Shown here: positions 22,585-34,837 of the stretch, piece after piece
How the letters are laid out: each line of letters begins with the position of its first letter
Position numbering within the stretch: position 1 is the stretch's first letter
NCBI GenBank assembly: GCA_947652605.1
Contig: OX393580.1
Span: forward strand, 20,852,159-20,916,158
Direction of reading: 5' to 3'
DNA length: 64,000 bases
DNA from: Elmis aenea
Lineage: Eukaryota > Arthropoda > Insecta > Coleoptera > Elmidae
Translations under genes and position numbers: made by a program
The notes under the pieces: generated by a model
What the model saw: only the letters and a program-made list of their open reading frames with translations
What the model was told of the DNA's origin: nothing
Database searches by the model: none

Positions 22585-23006
22585 TGACATGTTCCAAATG
22601 TATAAATAAATTATTTTGAAAAGATTTACATGAATTTATTTAATTGTAAAACCGTTTATCTATAATTAATACACAAAAACTAATTAAATTTACTTTATTT
22701 AAATGTTATTACATTTATAGAAGGTGATTATATACATGCTAGCAAACAGAACATATCTAAAACAATAAAACATTGATAACTACGAGACAATGATTTACAT
22801 ATAAACGAAATCATTTTTAATACAACTAATATATACAACACATTTCCAATTTATCTAGCTAAGCCATGATAACACTGTACACAATTGTAGTACGTTCTGA
22901 CCACTTTAATAAATTTACTTACTAATACTTGTGCATCTTTTTGATATACCACAAACTCCTGTAACAGACACTGACATACAACGGAATGATATAAGCTTTG
23001 ATTATT
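22585..23006. other. Convergent 3' region of THG1 and VhaAC39
   Basis: AT-rich DNA between two stops facing each other, probably both 3' UTRs. AATAAA-like hexamers occur near 22603 on +. No other feature seen. Confidence 0.5.
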
Positions 23007-24236
23007 TTAAAATATGGGAATATAATTATCGATTTTAGCTCTGTGTTTTTGAGCAACACACTCTGAAATCCAAACTATGTTACGGCATTCTTGTTCTTTT
23101 AACTTTAAGTATGAGTAGAACACTCCAAAATGGAACTGATGCAAAAACGCGAACACGTTTAATCGGACCTACAAAAAAGACCACACTGAAGTGCTAAATA
23201 TCTTAATATAACAAGGAAATTACCTCATGTTCAAAGAACTTGTCTTCGAGCGTTTTGTCACCGGGATTGTTCCCTGAGCCCTCGAATAGTTTCGAATATT
23301 CGGCGTAATATTCAGCGACAGCTTTTACTTGATCGTAATCTTCAGCTCTAGCTAAAGCCGCAAGACCGTCGGGATTCAATTTTCCACATCTGGGATACAA
23401 CTTTGCACGATCATCTTTGCTAAGTTCTGTTCCAAACGAGTTAATTGTAATGATAATGGCTCGTCGATCAGCTTCGAACTATTTAAATAAAATTAACAGT
23501 AGACTTTGACAGAAACAGAAAATTAAAAAACTTACCGCTAAAATTTCGCACATGCATTCAGCTGTTGTGCCACCAATGTCTTTACAAAATGCATAGAACG
23601 CTTCCAAATAAGCCTTGTACAGTGTGTTACGGATAATCTCGATATTCATCTCATCTAAGTCCTGTTCGCTAATACAGTCAACGAAGAAAGGGGCCAACGG
23701 TGTATCTACCAACACGGCGTTATACAATTCCGCAGGTGTTGCTGCAACATGAATAGCTTCCATCTGTTCAAAACTACCAAGAGGATGACATTTCGGGATC
23801 AATTCAGAAATAGGTCGTTGATGTAATGTACCGGTGATCAACAGAATAATGTTATCTATCATGTAGCTGTACGTTATAAAATCCAGAAACGTAGAAAGAG
23901 GCTCGACAGCATGATTACGCAGATGTTGGAACTCGATAACGAGTTTTTCACGAAGTTTATCGTCTATTGTTGATACAGCCAAAGGTGATGGTTCGTTTGC
24001 CAGAAATGTACCATAATCTGTACCTTGTAGATGTAGTTTGAGGTCTAGACATAAGACACAAGCGTTAATACGACCTTATTGAAGTGATATTTAACAAGGT
24101 CTACAAGAATCTTACCTTCAAGTGTCTCACATTGTACCAAATTCAAATAATCGGCTTGTTTAAGAATACCACATTTAAAACCGCGGCACAGGCCTTCTAG
24201 ATATCCTCCGTCGATATTAAATAGACACCCTTTCAT
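23007..24236 (-). CDS. VhaAC39-1: V-type proton ATPase V0 subunit d, four exons
   Basis: Minus-strand exons 24236-24116, 24044-23536, 23478-23224 and 23168-23007 give 348 aa, the usual length for subunit d (~350). The start [20 protein letters not shown] and the segments [69 protein letters not shown] and the end [10 protein letters not shown] are near-invariant in animals. Subunit d is the cytosolic cap on the V0 c-ring, linking it to the central rotor stalk. The complex acidifies lysosomes, endosomes and secretory vesicles. The gene converges with THG1 and diverges from AHCY with ~300 bp between their starts. No anomalies seen; symbol given by family, and insects often have a second testis-biased paralogue. 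Confidence 0.95.
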
Positions 24237-24538
24237 TTTTAAACCTAAATATCTAGAACTTTATCACTAATTTAATACAGACTACCTGTGTACCTCACCC
24301 TACTGTCATATGATTACAGTGACGTATGACAGGTTCGCAGCTTGGATCATGTGCTTAATCACATTGTTATTGACCATGCGCACTAATACGAAGAAATTTC
24401 GCGCCATCGCATTTCAATCTCTCCCCCCTTTTTATTTATACTTATCACATTTTACGGTAGTTATAAATAGACTTAAAATAAGTTTTTATAGTTCTTTTAC
24501 AATAACTTCCAGCAACCTTAATTGTCACCAGTTAAATA
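24237..24538. promoter_or_regulatory. Divergent promoter interval between VhaAC39 and AHCY
   Basis: Only ~300 bp separate the two start codons, so both promoters must lie here or in overlapping DNA. The stretch includes a TGACGTATGAC sequence near 24320 and a C/T run before TTTTTATTTATAC near 24427. No motif is strong enough to name. Confidence 0.45.
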
Positions 24539-26680
24539 ATGTCTAAGCCACAATATAAAGTTGGTAAGTTTTTGTATAAGCCCAAATATTGTAGCACATG
24601 TTTTTAGGTTATTTTATTGTTGTATATTTTCATAAAATTGTGTTTACTATTGTTTGAAAAAGATTAATTGTTGCAGCTGATCTGAAATTGGCCGAATGGG
24701 GACGTAAAGCCATAACTTTAGCGGAAAATGAAATGCCGGGGCTTATGAGTGTCCGTAAAAAGTATGGCCCCACTAAGCCTCTAAAAGGAGCTCGTATTGC
24801 TGGATGTCTGCATATGACTGTCCAAACTGCTGTTCTTATTGAAACACTTTTAGAATTGGGAGCAGAAGTAAGTTACAAAAATTGAACATTAATATTAATG
24901 AACGTAAGCAAAGTTTACACAACAAATGTGATGCCATTTAGAGATAACCTTTTAACATTTTCTTACATATGACGTCTACACATAACATTATCCAATTTTA
25001 AAGGCCAAATGATAAACACTATTGTACAAATTTTTGTTTTAAATAATTACTTATATTTAATGGTCTTTTTAATTATTTTATCCGATAAGAAATGTTAATT
25101 TAATTTGATTAATATACAACAATACAAATTGCAGTGTATGTAATCAAAAAACTGCACCATTATGGCCCTTAAGTAACATATAATTAAAAATTTGCAGAAT
25201 TATAAGAAGCTATAAAATGTTTGAATATGTGAATGTAAACTTATCAGCAATTTTACTTCAAGGTAACTGACGATAACAAATTTATTTGAATATAGTTAGT
25301 GTGCACTATTACACAATGTAATCAGTAAATTATACTTCTATTGAACTAATATGTATAAAGATTTTTGGGAAATATTTTTAGTTACCTTCCGATTGTTTTC
25401 AACTTCTTATGCCAAATTTATACAATAATTGAAAAGAAAAATTAAGTTCACTAAACTGAAACAGTTCCACTACAATTTGGTGAAAATAAATTGCAATAAA
25501 ACATTTTTAATTCGTCTCTAGGTGCAATGGTCAAGCTGTAATATATTCAGTACCCAAGATCATGCCGCAGCAGCAATCGCTAAAGCAGGTGTTCCTGTAT
25601 ATGCCTGGAAAGGAGAAACAGACGAAGAATACATATGGTGCATAGAGCAGACGTTGATATTCGCCGACAAGAAACCTCTAAATATGATCTTGGACGACGG
25701 CGGCGATTTAACAAATTTAGTCCACACCAAATATCCAAAATATTTAGAAGAGTGTCGTGGAGTTAGTGAAGAAACGACAACTGGTGTACATAATCTCTAC
25801 AAAATGCACAAACTAGGAAGTCTTAAAATACCAGCTATTAATGTTAATGATTCTGTTACGAAGGTAGGAATCGTAAAGCCAATTTTGACATTAAAAACAA
25901 TTATATAATGTGTTGTAATATTTGTGTTCTTTATTTCAGAGCAAATTCGACAACCTTTATGGGTGTAGGGAGTCGTTAATAGACGGAATAAAACGAGCCA
26001 CCGACGTTATGTTAGCTGGTAAAGTTTGTGTCGTGGCCGGTTACGGAGATGTCGGTAAAGGTTGCGCACAGGCCCTCCGCTCATTTGGCAGCAGAGTTCT
26101 CATCACAGAAATTGACCCAATAATCGCATTACAAGCTGCCATGGAAGGCTACGAAGTAACAATAATGGATGAAGCCAGCAAAGAAGGTCAAATCTTCGTA
26201 ACAACCACGGGCTGCAAGGATATAATTTTGGCCAAGCACTTCCAAAACATGCGCAACGACAGCATTGTTTGCAACATCGGTCATTTCGATTGCGAAATTG
26301 ACGTTGCATGGCTCGAAAAAAATTGCAAAAATAAAACAAACATCAAGCCCCAGGTTGATCGTTACGAGCTTTCGAACGGACACCACATCATCGTGCTAGC
26401 TGAGGGACGGTTAGTCAATCTTGGATGCGCTATGGGGCACCCGTCGTTCGTAATGTCGAACTCTTTTACGAATCAAGTATTAGCTCAAATCGAACTCTGG
26501 ACTAAACCGGGCTCATATTCCATAGGGGTTCACATGTTACCAAAGAAATTGGATGAAGAAGTAGCGGCCTTACATCTGGATCACTTGGGTGTAAAACTTA
26601 CCAAGCTAACAGCCGAGCAAGCCAAATATATAGGAGTTGCAGAAGCGGGACCATACAAACCCGACCATTACCGCTACTAA
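24539..26680 (+). CDS. Ahcy: Adenosylhomocysteinase, four exons
   Basis: Exons 24539-24563, 24677-24867, 25522-25863 and 25940-26680 join to exactly 432 aa, the canonical length. The start [20 protein letters not shown] and the end KPDHYRY are typical. Visible signatures are [17 protein letters not shown] (signature 1, substrate domain), [13 protein letters not shown] (catalytic Glu region) and [19 protein letters not shown] (NAD-binding loop). The enzyme reversibly hydrolyses S-adenosylhomocysteine to adenosine and homocysteine as a cytosolic tetramer with tightly bound NAD, relieving inhibition of methyltransferases. The second intron (654 bp) is AT-rich with no further feature. A short degenerate minisatellite lies 90 bp after the stop, in the likely 3' UTR. 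Confidence 0.97.
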
Positions 26681-26769
26681 ATTATGGATTTTTACATGAT
26701 ATAATCTGTACTGTACTTTGTTGCTTTTGTTAATGGATAAAACGATTTTTTGGATTAAGAACATTTTTT

Positions 26770-26915
26770 TTAAATCAAGCTATTGTTTCTTTTAAATCGA
26801 GCAATTGTTTCTTAAAAATCGAGCAATTGTTTCTTTAAATTTGAGCAACTTTTTCTTTAAAATTCAGCAATTGTTTCTGTAACATTGAGCAACTGTTTCT
26901 TTAAATTATTACTTT
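26770..26915 (+). repeat. Degenerate minisatellite downstream of AHCY
   Basis: About five copies of a 28-32-bp unit, ATCGAGCAATTGTTTCTTTA with variants (GAGCAACTTTTTCTTTAAA and so on). It lies within the probable 3' UTR or immediate 3' flank. Confidence 0.8.
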
Positions 26916-28717
26916 CGTTGATGGAATATTTTGTGGTAAGGTCTTAAAACCACACAATTCCTAGCAAAAATAAGTGATTAAGTAGAAATAAAACAAAAAG
27001 AATAAATTTCTTTATCTTAAAATATATTTTATCACATTATCACATGATTATCATGTATAAGTCATGGAAATGTACAATAAATGATGTAAAATTGTACAAA
27101 AACCATTTACACCAGTTTGAACCAACAGTGTAAATCATCAAACGGTGATTAACATGTAATCACCATAATTCATCGTTAATTAACGCATACCGAGTGAATA
27201 ATCAACACTCAGTCGGCGAACATCGCCAGAGAACTGTGCATGAAATAACATTTGCACCACATACGAAACACTTTGATTTGATTATTCACGCCTGCACTCA
27301 CTTCACATGTTTTTCAGTGCAATCACAAATTATTTATTGCCTAGATTTACCAATGGAAACATCAAACAGTAAAAATAAACAATAAATCAATCGACATTAA
27401 TATTTTCAAAACACTAGAATAAAACTGCATAAATTTGTAATAACTTAAAATCCTAAACTTTCAAAAATAGGCAACTGAGTTTCTTAGATTTAGTTAAAAT
27501 GAAGGAACTGAGAAATTACAAATTAATGATGACCGAAAATTTAAAAAACTAAATTTGTCACAATGCTTTCCTCTCCTCTAGCCTTTTTATACTGTTTGTA
27601 GTATTTAGAAGTCTTGAATTCTCAAATTAACATATACTACAAAACTATAGTTATGAAAGTAACTCTAAAATTCTTTTGGACGGTTTTTAATAAAGTAAAT
27701 TTATTAATATTAAATATGAATCTACTACCACTTATGCAACAGTCTAAATCTATAAAGCCTGACACGTATTTAAATTTACATCAGCTTAAATGTAGTCCAG
27801 TGAGTAATTTGGCTATTTAGATACTAAACACTGACCTAATATAACGTAAGCTGAGTGTGAATGATTTAATAGATCAACTCGACTGTTATATAAATTAAAA
27901 TACAGCATACGATTTTCAGACTTGAAGAATGAGTCTATTGCATTATAAATTATAACTAATATTTGAACTACAGTAATTAAAAACTTATTTAACATATCAA
28001 AGTACTTTTTTTCATTTCTTTTTAATTTTTTTTATCTAAACGACCAGTAACTATAGAATGATACAGTAGCAATTAGAAATTAAAGTGAAAACTGTAACCC
28101 TTCTATCAAAAAAAATATTTTAACTTGAATAATTTAAGTATTAAACTTGAATGGTTTATACAGTGTTCCTCAATTGATGTTGTAAGTTAACTAAAAAGTT
28201 TTGAGTTCAAGTTCATGTTTGGGAGTCGTTTCTGCTTGGGAATACTAATTTTGGGGAGCATTTCAGGTTTTTGCACATCAAGAAAGTCTTGTCAATAAAA
28301 CAAAAATGAATTTTTCCTTTGTTAAAATTCACTTTTTTTTAAATTTAATTTACAAAACTGTTCAAAATCTAAATACAAAATTTTATAAAAAAATACTTTT
28401 AACTCTCAAATAAGAGCCTGAAACTCAAAAATGTTCGTTTTACAATCCTTGCTGTATGTAATGTATATGAGCCCTTAATTAAATAAGACATAAAAAAAAG
28501 AAAAGCAAGTCATCGAATTGTTTATGCGTTTTGGAAATAACCAATTTTAATTTGACTTTAATATGATATTACGTACCAAGATTCATATTTAATAATACAA
28601 AACTCACACAGATCTACTGATGAGTTAAAACTTTTTAATTTAAAAACAATACGAAATACATTGTATAAATCAAATTTTACCTTTGAGAATTCAATAATCC
28701 ACTATAGAAAGACCGTG
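26916..28717. other. Intergenic AT-rich region between convergent AHCY and HRI genes
   Basis: No supported gene; small frames present here lack recognisable composition. Part of it is presumably the long 3' UTR of the minus-strand kinase. Confidence 0.5.
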
Positions 28718-30690
28718 CTACGCGCTTTTAATTCCCGCAATCTTCAACAGTTCCTTTAATCTCATAATTTCATCTTCTTTCTCGGCCAGTTGGAACCTTA
28801 AATCTCTCACCATGTCCGATTCGTTTACGTCTACGTTAATTCGTTTGAGAAGAGTCGTTGCGTCGGGGCGATCTAGAGGATACCTCATCACTAACTGCGC
28901 GATGATGGACGCCACTTGCGCTCGGAGATGGGACGGTAAGTTGCCTTTTCGGAGTTCCGTGATGGTTCGCACTCGTTCCATGTCCGTGCCGAAAATTTCC
29001 ACGAGTTCCAGAAGAACTATTCCCAACGAATACATATCACTCTGCGAAAATAAAATTGTTTAAAAATCATCGAATCATTTTCAAAGCTCGTGGCTTACCT
29101 TGGGGTCGCATTTGCCTGCTAGCTGTTCTGGGGCTGCGTATAATTTCGTTCCGAATGCTAAACTGTGTCGCGCACTTTGCAAGGGGCAAGCAAGCCCAAA
29201 ATCTCCCAACTGCACGACTAAGTGACTATTATCATCTTGTATGAAGATATTACTGGGTTTAATATCGTGATGTACGATCCCTTTTGAATGAATGTATTCT
29301 ACACCTACAAAATCAAATGACTTTTAGTGTTTGGTTTTGGTTACAATTAAAAACAAATGAAATTTGGTAGAAACAAATTAAGTGCTTTAGGCCTTTTAAA
29401 TTTTAGAAAAAATTAAAATAGTTACCCCTCAATAATTGCTTGAGGATTTCCATGGCAGTGTCGTTTCGAACTTGTGCCGATTTAATTGAAACTAAAGCCG
29501 ATTCATTTTGCTGCAATAAATCTTCAGCCACATTTCTAGTTTCTAACCATTGCTTTAAAGTCGACTGGCATAAAGCCATCTGAATATACAAAGTAGCCCA
29601 CTTTGGATGATGCCGAGCGTGAATCTGCAAATTCTGTATGTCCTCTATTTTACAAATAGCGTTTCCACCCTCGGATATGCTGCTCCGCTTCACACGAGAT
29701 CTTTTATGAACTCTATTACTGTGCACGTTGTTATCGGAATATGAATAATGGTGTGCTTTTATGCTGTTTTCAAAATCGATTTCAAAATTTGAGCTATCTT
29801 TTTTATTACTGGAAAACGTAGATTCAACTTCAGATATTGCCTGAGGGTATATGTAATCGTCTACATGTTGCTCGACTATTTTGGAATTGCATGATGAGTG
29901 TTCCGTTGAGAATGGAAATTCGCTGTCGCTATGTTCGGTAATAGCATTTTTACTAGTTGCAGCCCCCAATTCAAGCCACGCAGCTTTGTACTGAACAATA
30001 TTTGAATGGTTCAAGCTTGCAAACGTTTTTACTTCAGATAAATAGTTCATAACTGATTTAATTCCCTCTGAACGAATGAAAATTTTTTTGACTGCGTATT
30101 CTGTACCATCCAATTTATGTTTTACTCGATAAACCTTAAAATACACATAAATTTTAATCATCAGTTTATCGATTGATTGATTAAAATCCAGTTGATAATT
30201 TTAAGTAATTTATCAATATGTAACATACCTGTCCAAAACCCCCTCCAGCTATATACTCCATTTCATCAAATTCACGATGGTAATGTGACCAATCATTTGT
30301 GATGTCATTGTTACCCCAAATGGGTTGGATAGGTATAGGTGGTTCACCTCCTCTAGCAGTCGTTACCAGATGGTACAGTGCTCGTTGGTATTGGTTACGC
30401 ATGCCTTCAAACTCGACCATATTGTAGCTTTCATCGATCAGCTTCATTTCGAATAATTTGTCACAAATAAGCGTATAGATTTTATTTGCCTTATCATCAT
30501 CAGGTTCATATATGGCACACAAATTTTTGACTAACGACTCAATTAAAATGCTTATCGGTGTTGAGGCTTTGATGGGTTTCGACACATGATGTGTGCAGTT
30601 GTTGGTGACGGGGGTACTGTGTCCGCATGCCTGGGTATTTTTTGTACCATCCTCTTCTGAATCAACATCTGACATTCCAGATTTTGCCAT
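28718..30690 (-). CDS. eIF2alpha kinase of the HRI type, four exons, HHD in place of HRD
   Basis: Minus-strand exons 30690-30229, 30134-29426, 29304-29099 and 29041-28718 join to 566 aa. The N-terminal region ([20 protein letters not shown], then [12 protein letters not shown] and LYHLVTTAR) resembles the HRI/EIF2AK1 regulatory domain. The kinase begins at [20 protein letters not shown] with Lys170 in YAVKKI. A ~130-residue acidic, Ser-rich insert follows, typical of eIF2alpha kinases. Then come [13 protein letters not shown] [44 protein letters not shown] (Asp425) and [10 protein letters not shown] leucine-rich coiled tail [19 protein letters not shown] ends the protein. HRI phosphorylates eIF2alpha Ser51 under haem deficiency or mitochondrial/oxidative stress. 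The catalytic-loop Arg403 is His here. It diverges from Dlic. Confidence 0.9.
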
Positions 30691-31250
30691 TCGGAACACT
30701 TTCTTGTGTATTTTTTAGGTTGGAATCTTCTAGAAATACCTGTCATAGCCTTTTGTCATTATTGAGTTACTTTCTTAGTTGATTTTTTTCTACAAAATAT
30801 TACACTTATTAAGCCATGGGTAAAATATTTTGCATTAACATACGGCACGTAACAATCCACCAGATATTAAAAAGTCCTTCGTACTTCAATGACGTCTTTT
30901 TTTTATTTTTGTACTGCTGTGTGTTGCACAACATGATTTAATAATAATCGTGTCTCTTATACCGACAACATCATTATTTTTGTACTACACACCCTCTTTG
31001 TAAAATGTTTAAAACGAAACTGTTCAATAAGTTTCAAGTTACACAAATTATTAATGATTAAAATACAATCATATCTATCTTTTATGTAAAAAATCTTATC
31101 CTTTAAATAGTTTATAACATAGAAGAAGGTTTATAATTCAAGTGTGTAGCTAACGCCGCCACTGCTATATTTAGCTAATGTCAGATAAGATACCTAACCA
31201 AACTGCAAACTGTCAGTCTGTGCTGTCAGTATCAACCACAGAACTTGACA
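30691..31250. promoter_or_regulatory. Divergent promoter interval between HRI and Dlic
   Basis: 560 bp separate the two start codons. A TCAGT-type initiator-like sequence occurs near 31214-31231 (CAGTCTGTGCTGTCAGTATC), 20-40 bp before the Dlic ATG. I see no clear TATA box. Confidence 0.4.
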
Positions 31251-34200
31251 ATGGCTCCGTTACAAGACGTTAAATCTCCTGAAAACATTAAAAACGATGC
31301 AAATGAAAAGGAAAATTTGTGGTAATTGTTTAATAACCATTACACTTATTACACTTTGTAATATATAACAGTTATTCACCTACAAGTAAACATTTTAAAG
31401 TCCCCAGTAATGATCTCATTGTGGGATGTGCCAGTTTTATAAGAGCTAATAAGCAAAATATTACAGGTCTTCAATTCTGAATGATGTTCAAAATCATGGA
31501 AACACAAAACTTCCATCGTGCAAACAGATTTTAGTTTTGGGTGATAACGAATCAGGCAAAACCACGATAGTAGCTAAACTTCAAGGAGTCGAAGATCCCA
31601 AAAAAGGATCCAGTCTTGAATACGCTTACATTGATGTTAGAGATGATTATAGAGATGGTAAGTTTGATTATTTTTTTATAGCTTTTATACATCAATTCTT
31701 ATGTACCACTGAAATTTCCTTTGCTTGCCAACTCCTAACAGATCTTTTGTTATTAATATATTGTTCTTCTGCTCATGCAAAGGTTTCATTATGTCGCATG
31801 AATGAAATTTGACAAATGACGTAAATGGAGGGTCTATACTTCCTTGTAATGACAATTCATATTTGCAGTTCGGATGAATTTCCCCGATGATTCTCAGTGA
31901 AAAATATATATTTTGGGTATCTTCTTCGTAGTATATTTCATACAAAAATTCTTTGGAATCATAATTTATGATACCAATATCTTCCTGATCGCCTTGAAAT
32001 GGCAACTGCCACTGAAATAAGCCAGCTTTATGTTTCTGAATGTAAAAGTAACTCTTTTTGTGCTCTTTTCTGATGTGTTGTACGTAATCACTTAAAACTC
32101 CTTCCCATTTACAAGTTGCTCTTGTATAATTTTTTTTAACTATATGTTTTCTGCAGTTGTATCTACGAAGATGAAAATATACGATTAATTTGTTTATTAT
32201 GCTACAATTGCCTTAAATATTAAATTTTAATTATACTTACATGATATATTCAACACCATTTTTGCAGTTTGTGCACGTACTGACTGATGTCATTGTTATT
32301 CGATCACTTAATTCACAACAAAACACAGATTTTTGTATTTATGGTTTCATAGACATAAACTATTGTTAAGATATTATCTTACAGTTTATTATCTTCTTTT
32401 TATAAATGATAGTAACTTTAATCTAATCTTGTTCGAATGGGCTTGTCTAGAAACTTCTTCAATATTATTTCGAATGTGGGGGATTACCAGAATTTCCTGT
32501 TTAATATTTATTGTTGTCATTAATGTTGTCTTATGTTACAATTGCGTTGCAGTGGGGGCATAATTGTTATGTTTAAATCAAAGAAACGTGACTAAAGTTA
32601 TTACTCATACCTAAGTTGTTTATTGCACTCTTCTTGAGTTATTGTTCAGTCTTGTTGCAATTAGAAACTTCAGTTGTATCAATTCATATTTATTGCGCTA
32701 AATTTATATATTTTATAAACAGATACACAATTATGAAGTTAGCGCCCAGAGGGCAGAAATCTTTGTAATTATTTTATTGTGAAGGTTTATTTTATAGCAA
32801 TAATTTTTTTTATAAATTTATAGACCACACCCGACTTAGCGTTTGGGTTTTGGATGGAGATCCCGGCCACAGTGACCTCTTGAAGTTTGCGCTCAACGAA
32901 GAAACATTCCCTCATACTCTAATTATATTAACGGTAACCATGGCCGCACCCTGGGGCATTCTCGAACAGCTACAGCACTGGGCTTCCGTGCTTGCCGACC
33001 ACCTGGATAAATTAAAATTAGACGTAGATTCACGTCAAGCACGAAGGTACTTAAGTTGTAGTTGGGGTCATTATTGGTACTAAAAAATCGGTTTGACGTT
33101 TCAGGCAGCATACAGTAAAGACATGGCAAGAATATGTTGAACCGGGCGATGAATTGGATCCGGCGTCGCCCATGAAACGGAGTTCAAGAAATCTGGGTGA
33201 TGGAGAGCTAGACGAAGATTATGAAGATGGTATGCCGTTACCAGAAGGTACATTAACCAGTAATCTTGGCTTGGATATTGTGGTGGTCGTTACCAAGGTA
33301 TTTATTTTTTTTACATCATTTGACAAGTCCTTCTCAATATTAATTGCTACAATTAAATTATTTGATTTTGCGTAAATAATAAGTTGACTTTTGGTGAATT
33401 TAAAATCATCTATGTTTGCTTATTAACAGCTTTATTTTTTTTTTCAGACGGATTACATTCAAACCTTGGAAAAAGAACACGATTACCGAGACGAACATTT
33501 AGACTTCATGCAGCAATGGATACGCCGATTCTGTTTGCAGTACGGGGCTGCTTTGTTCTACACAAGCGCAAAGGAAGATAAGAACTGCGACTTGCTCTAT
33601 AAATATCTCACGCATCGTATCTATGGTCTGCCTTTTCGGACGCCAGCCTTAGTTGTTGAAAAGGATGCAGTCTTCATGTAAGTAGTCATTTTATCACATT
33701 AGACCAATGATAAATTATTTTTTTGTAGTCCTGCAGGTTGGGATAATATGAAAAAGATCAGCATTTTGTATGAGAACATGCACACCTGCAAACCTGATGA
33801 TTATTACCGAGACATTATTGCACAGCCAACTACCAGAAAAGTAAGTTTTATTATTATTCTGGTTTTGACCATCAAAATATTCAGTGTTAATTATTTCTTG
33901 TGGTATTTAGACGGTGAGTCGAGAAACTGAGATACTGGCAGAAGATGAACAAACGTTTTTGACAAAACAACAACAAATATTGTTAGCTGGAGGTGGGCTA
34001 GCACCACCTGGTGTTCGACCAGGAGAATCTCCAATCAGATCGCCCAATATAAGTAAAGGTACAACCCGTTCTCCTGCCACTCCCGGAATGCAGAGTACGC
34101 AGAAAAAGGTTCGTTTACTATTCTTTTTACAATATTTTAATAATCAATTGTTTCTGTTTGTTTATAGATGGATACGAAAGTTGTTAGTACCCCTGGAGGT

Positions 34201-34440
34201 GAAGGAGTCTTGGCAAACTTCTTCAATTCATTGCTTCACAAGAAAACGGGAGCAAGTCCTGGGACTCCATTGGGTGCCGGTGCTGGTGCTGCTGCTGCTG
34301 GATCTCCCAAACCTGGGAGTCCCGAGGTTGGACCGGACAAAGCCACAATGCGCTCCGACGCTGCTGCGGAGCTAGACAGGCTGGCAAGAGGACGAAAGCC
34401 TTCAAACGGTGGTGTAGATTTAAATGCATCAGATTGTTGA
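31251..34440 (+). CDS. Dlic: Cytoplasmic dynein light intermediate chain, eight exons
   Basis: Exons 31251-31321, 31467-31657, 32824-33046, 33105-33297, 33448-33677, 33729-33840, 33911-34108 and 34168-34440 join to 496 aa with every junction in frame. The Ras-like domain opens with the P-loop GDNESGKT (residues 49-56), followed by [44 protein letters not shown] (NKxD-like) and [21 protein letters not shown] [19 protein letters not shown]. The C-terminal tail carries [16 protein letters not shown] (~419-434). This is the conserved helix through which LIC binds activating adaptors such as BICD and Hook proteins. LIC is a stable dynein-1 subunit that links the motor to cargo for minus-end transport. 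Intron 2 (1.17 kb) hosts an antisense gene. The tail is Ala/Gly/Pro-rich. Confidence 0.96.
31685..32293 (-). CDS. Small Sina/SIAH-like protein nested antisense in a Dlic intron, two exons
   Basis: Minus-strand exons 32293-32241 and 32162-31685, joined by a GTAAGT...TAG intron, give 176 aa starting [20 protein letters not shown]. The segment [20 protein letters not shown] matches the Cys/His zinc-finger part of Sina-like ubiquitin ligases (CxW-G-x-L...HI...H). The rest ([36 protein letters not shown]) fits their TRAF-like beta-sandwich. The RING domain is absent or reduced to a few Cys. The frame is open upstream of this Met for ~45 bp, so a longer product is possible. A RING-less Sina-like protein could act as a substrate adaptor or be a decaying copy. 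All splice sites and the frame are intact, which argues against a pseudogene. Confidence 0.6.
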
Positions 34441-34837
34441 ATAGCTAAAATTTATTTAAAATATTAAGCTTACATTTTATATTGTATCGTAAAAATGAAT
34501 AGGCTTAGTGTAGAACAGGACTCCTTACTGCTTTTACTAAATCTTTATTTATATTATATCTCTGTGATAAAAGCATTATTTAAGTTTTTTGATCCACTTT
34601 AAAACACTTTAATTATGTAATTTTCACTTGGAAACTTGTTTAATTTATTGCATGTAGATTTATTAATAAATGATTTTTTTACTATTCCGTGTTTTATATC
34701 TATTTTAGTCGTTAATGTATTTCGTTAATAAGGACTTGATTTTCCATGGTTTTTGCACACAAAAGAACCATTTCTTAAAGAATTAAAAAAAACTTTTTAG
34801 GTGTGAGAGCTCGTACACTGGAATCGATTATTAGCCA
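34441..34837. other. Dlic 3' UTR and flank
   Basis: AT-rich sequence with an AATAAA-like TTAATAAATG at about 34660. No other feature seen. Confidence 0.55.
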
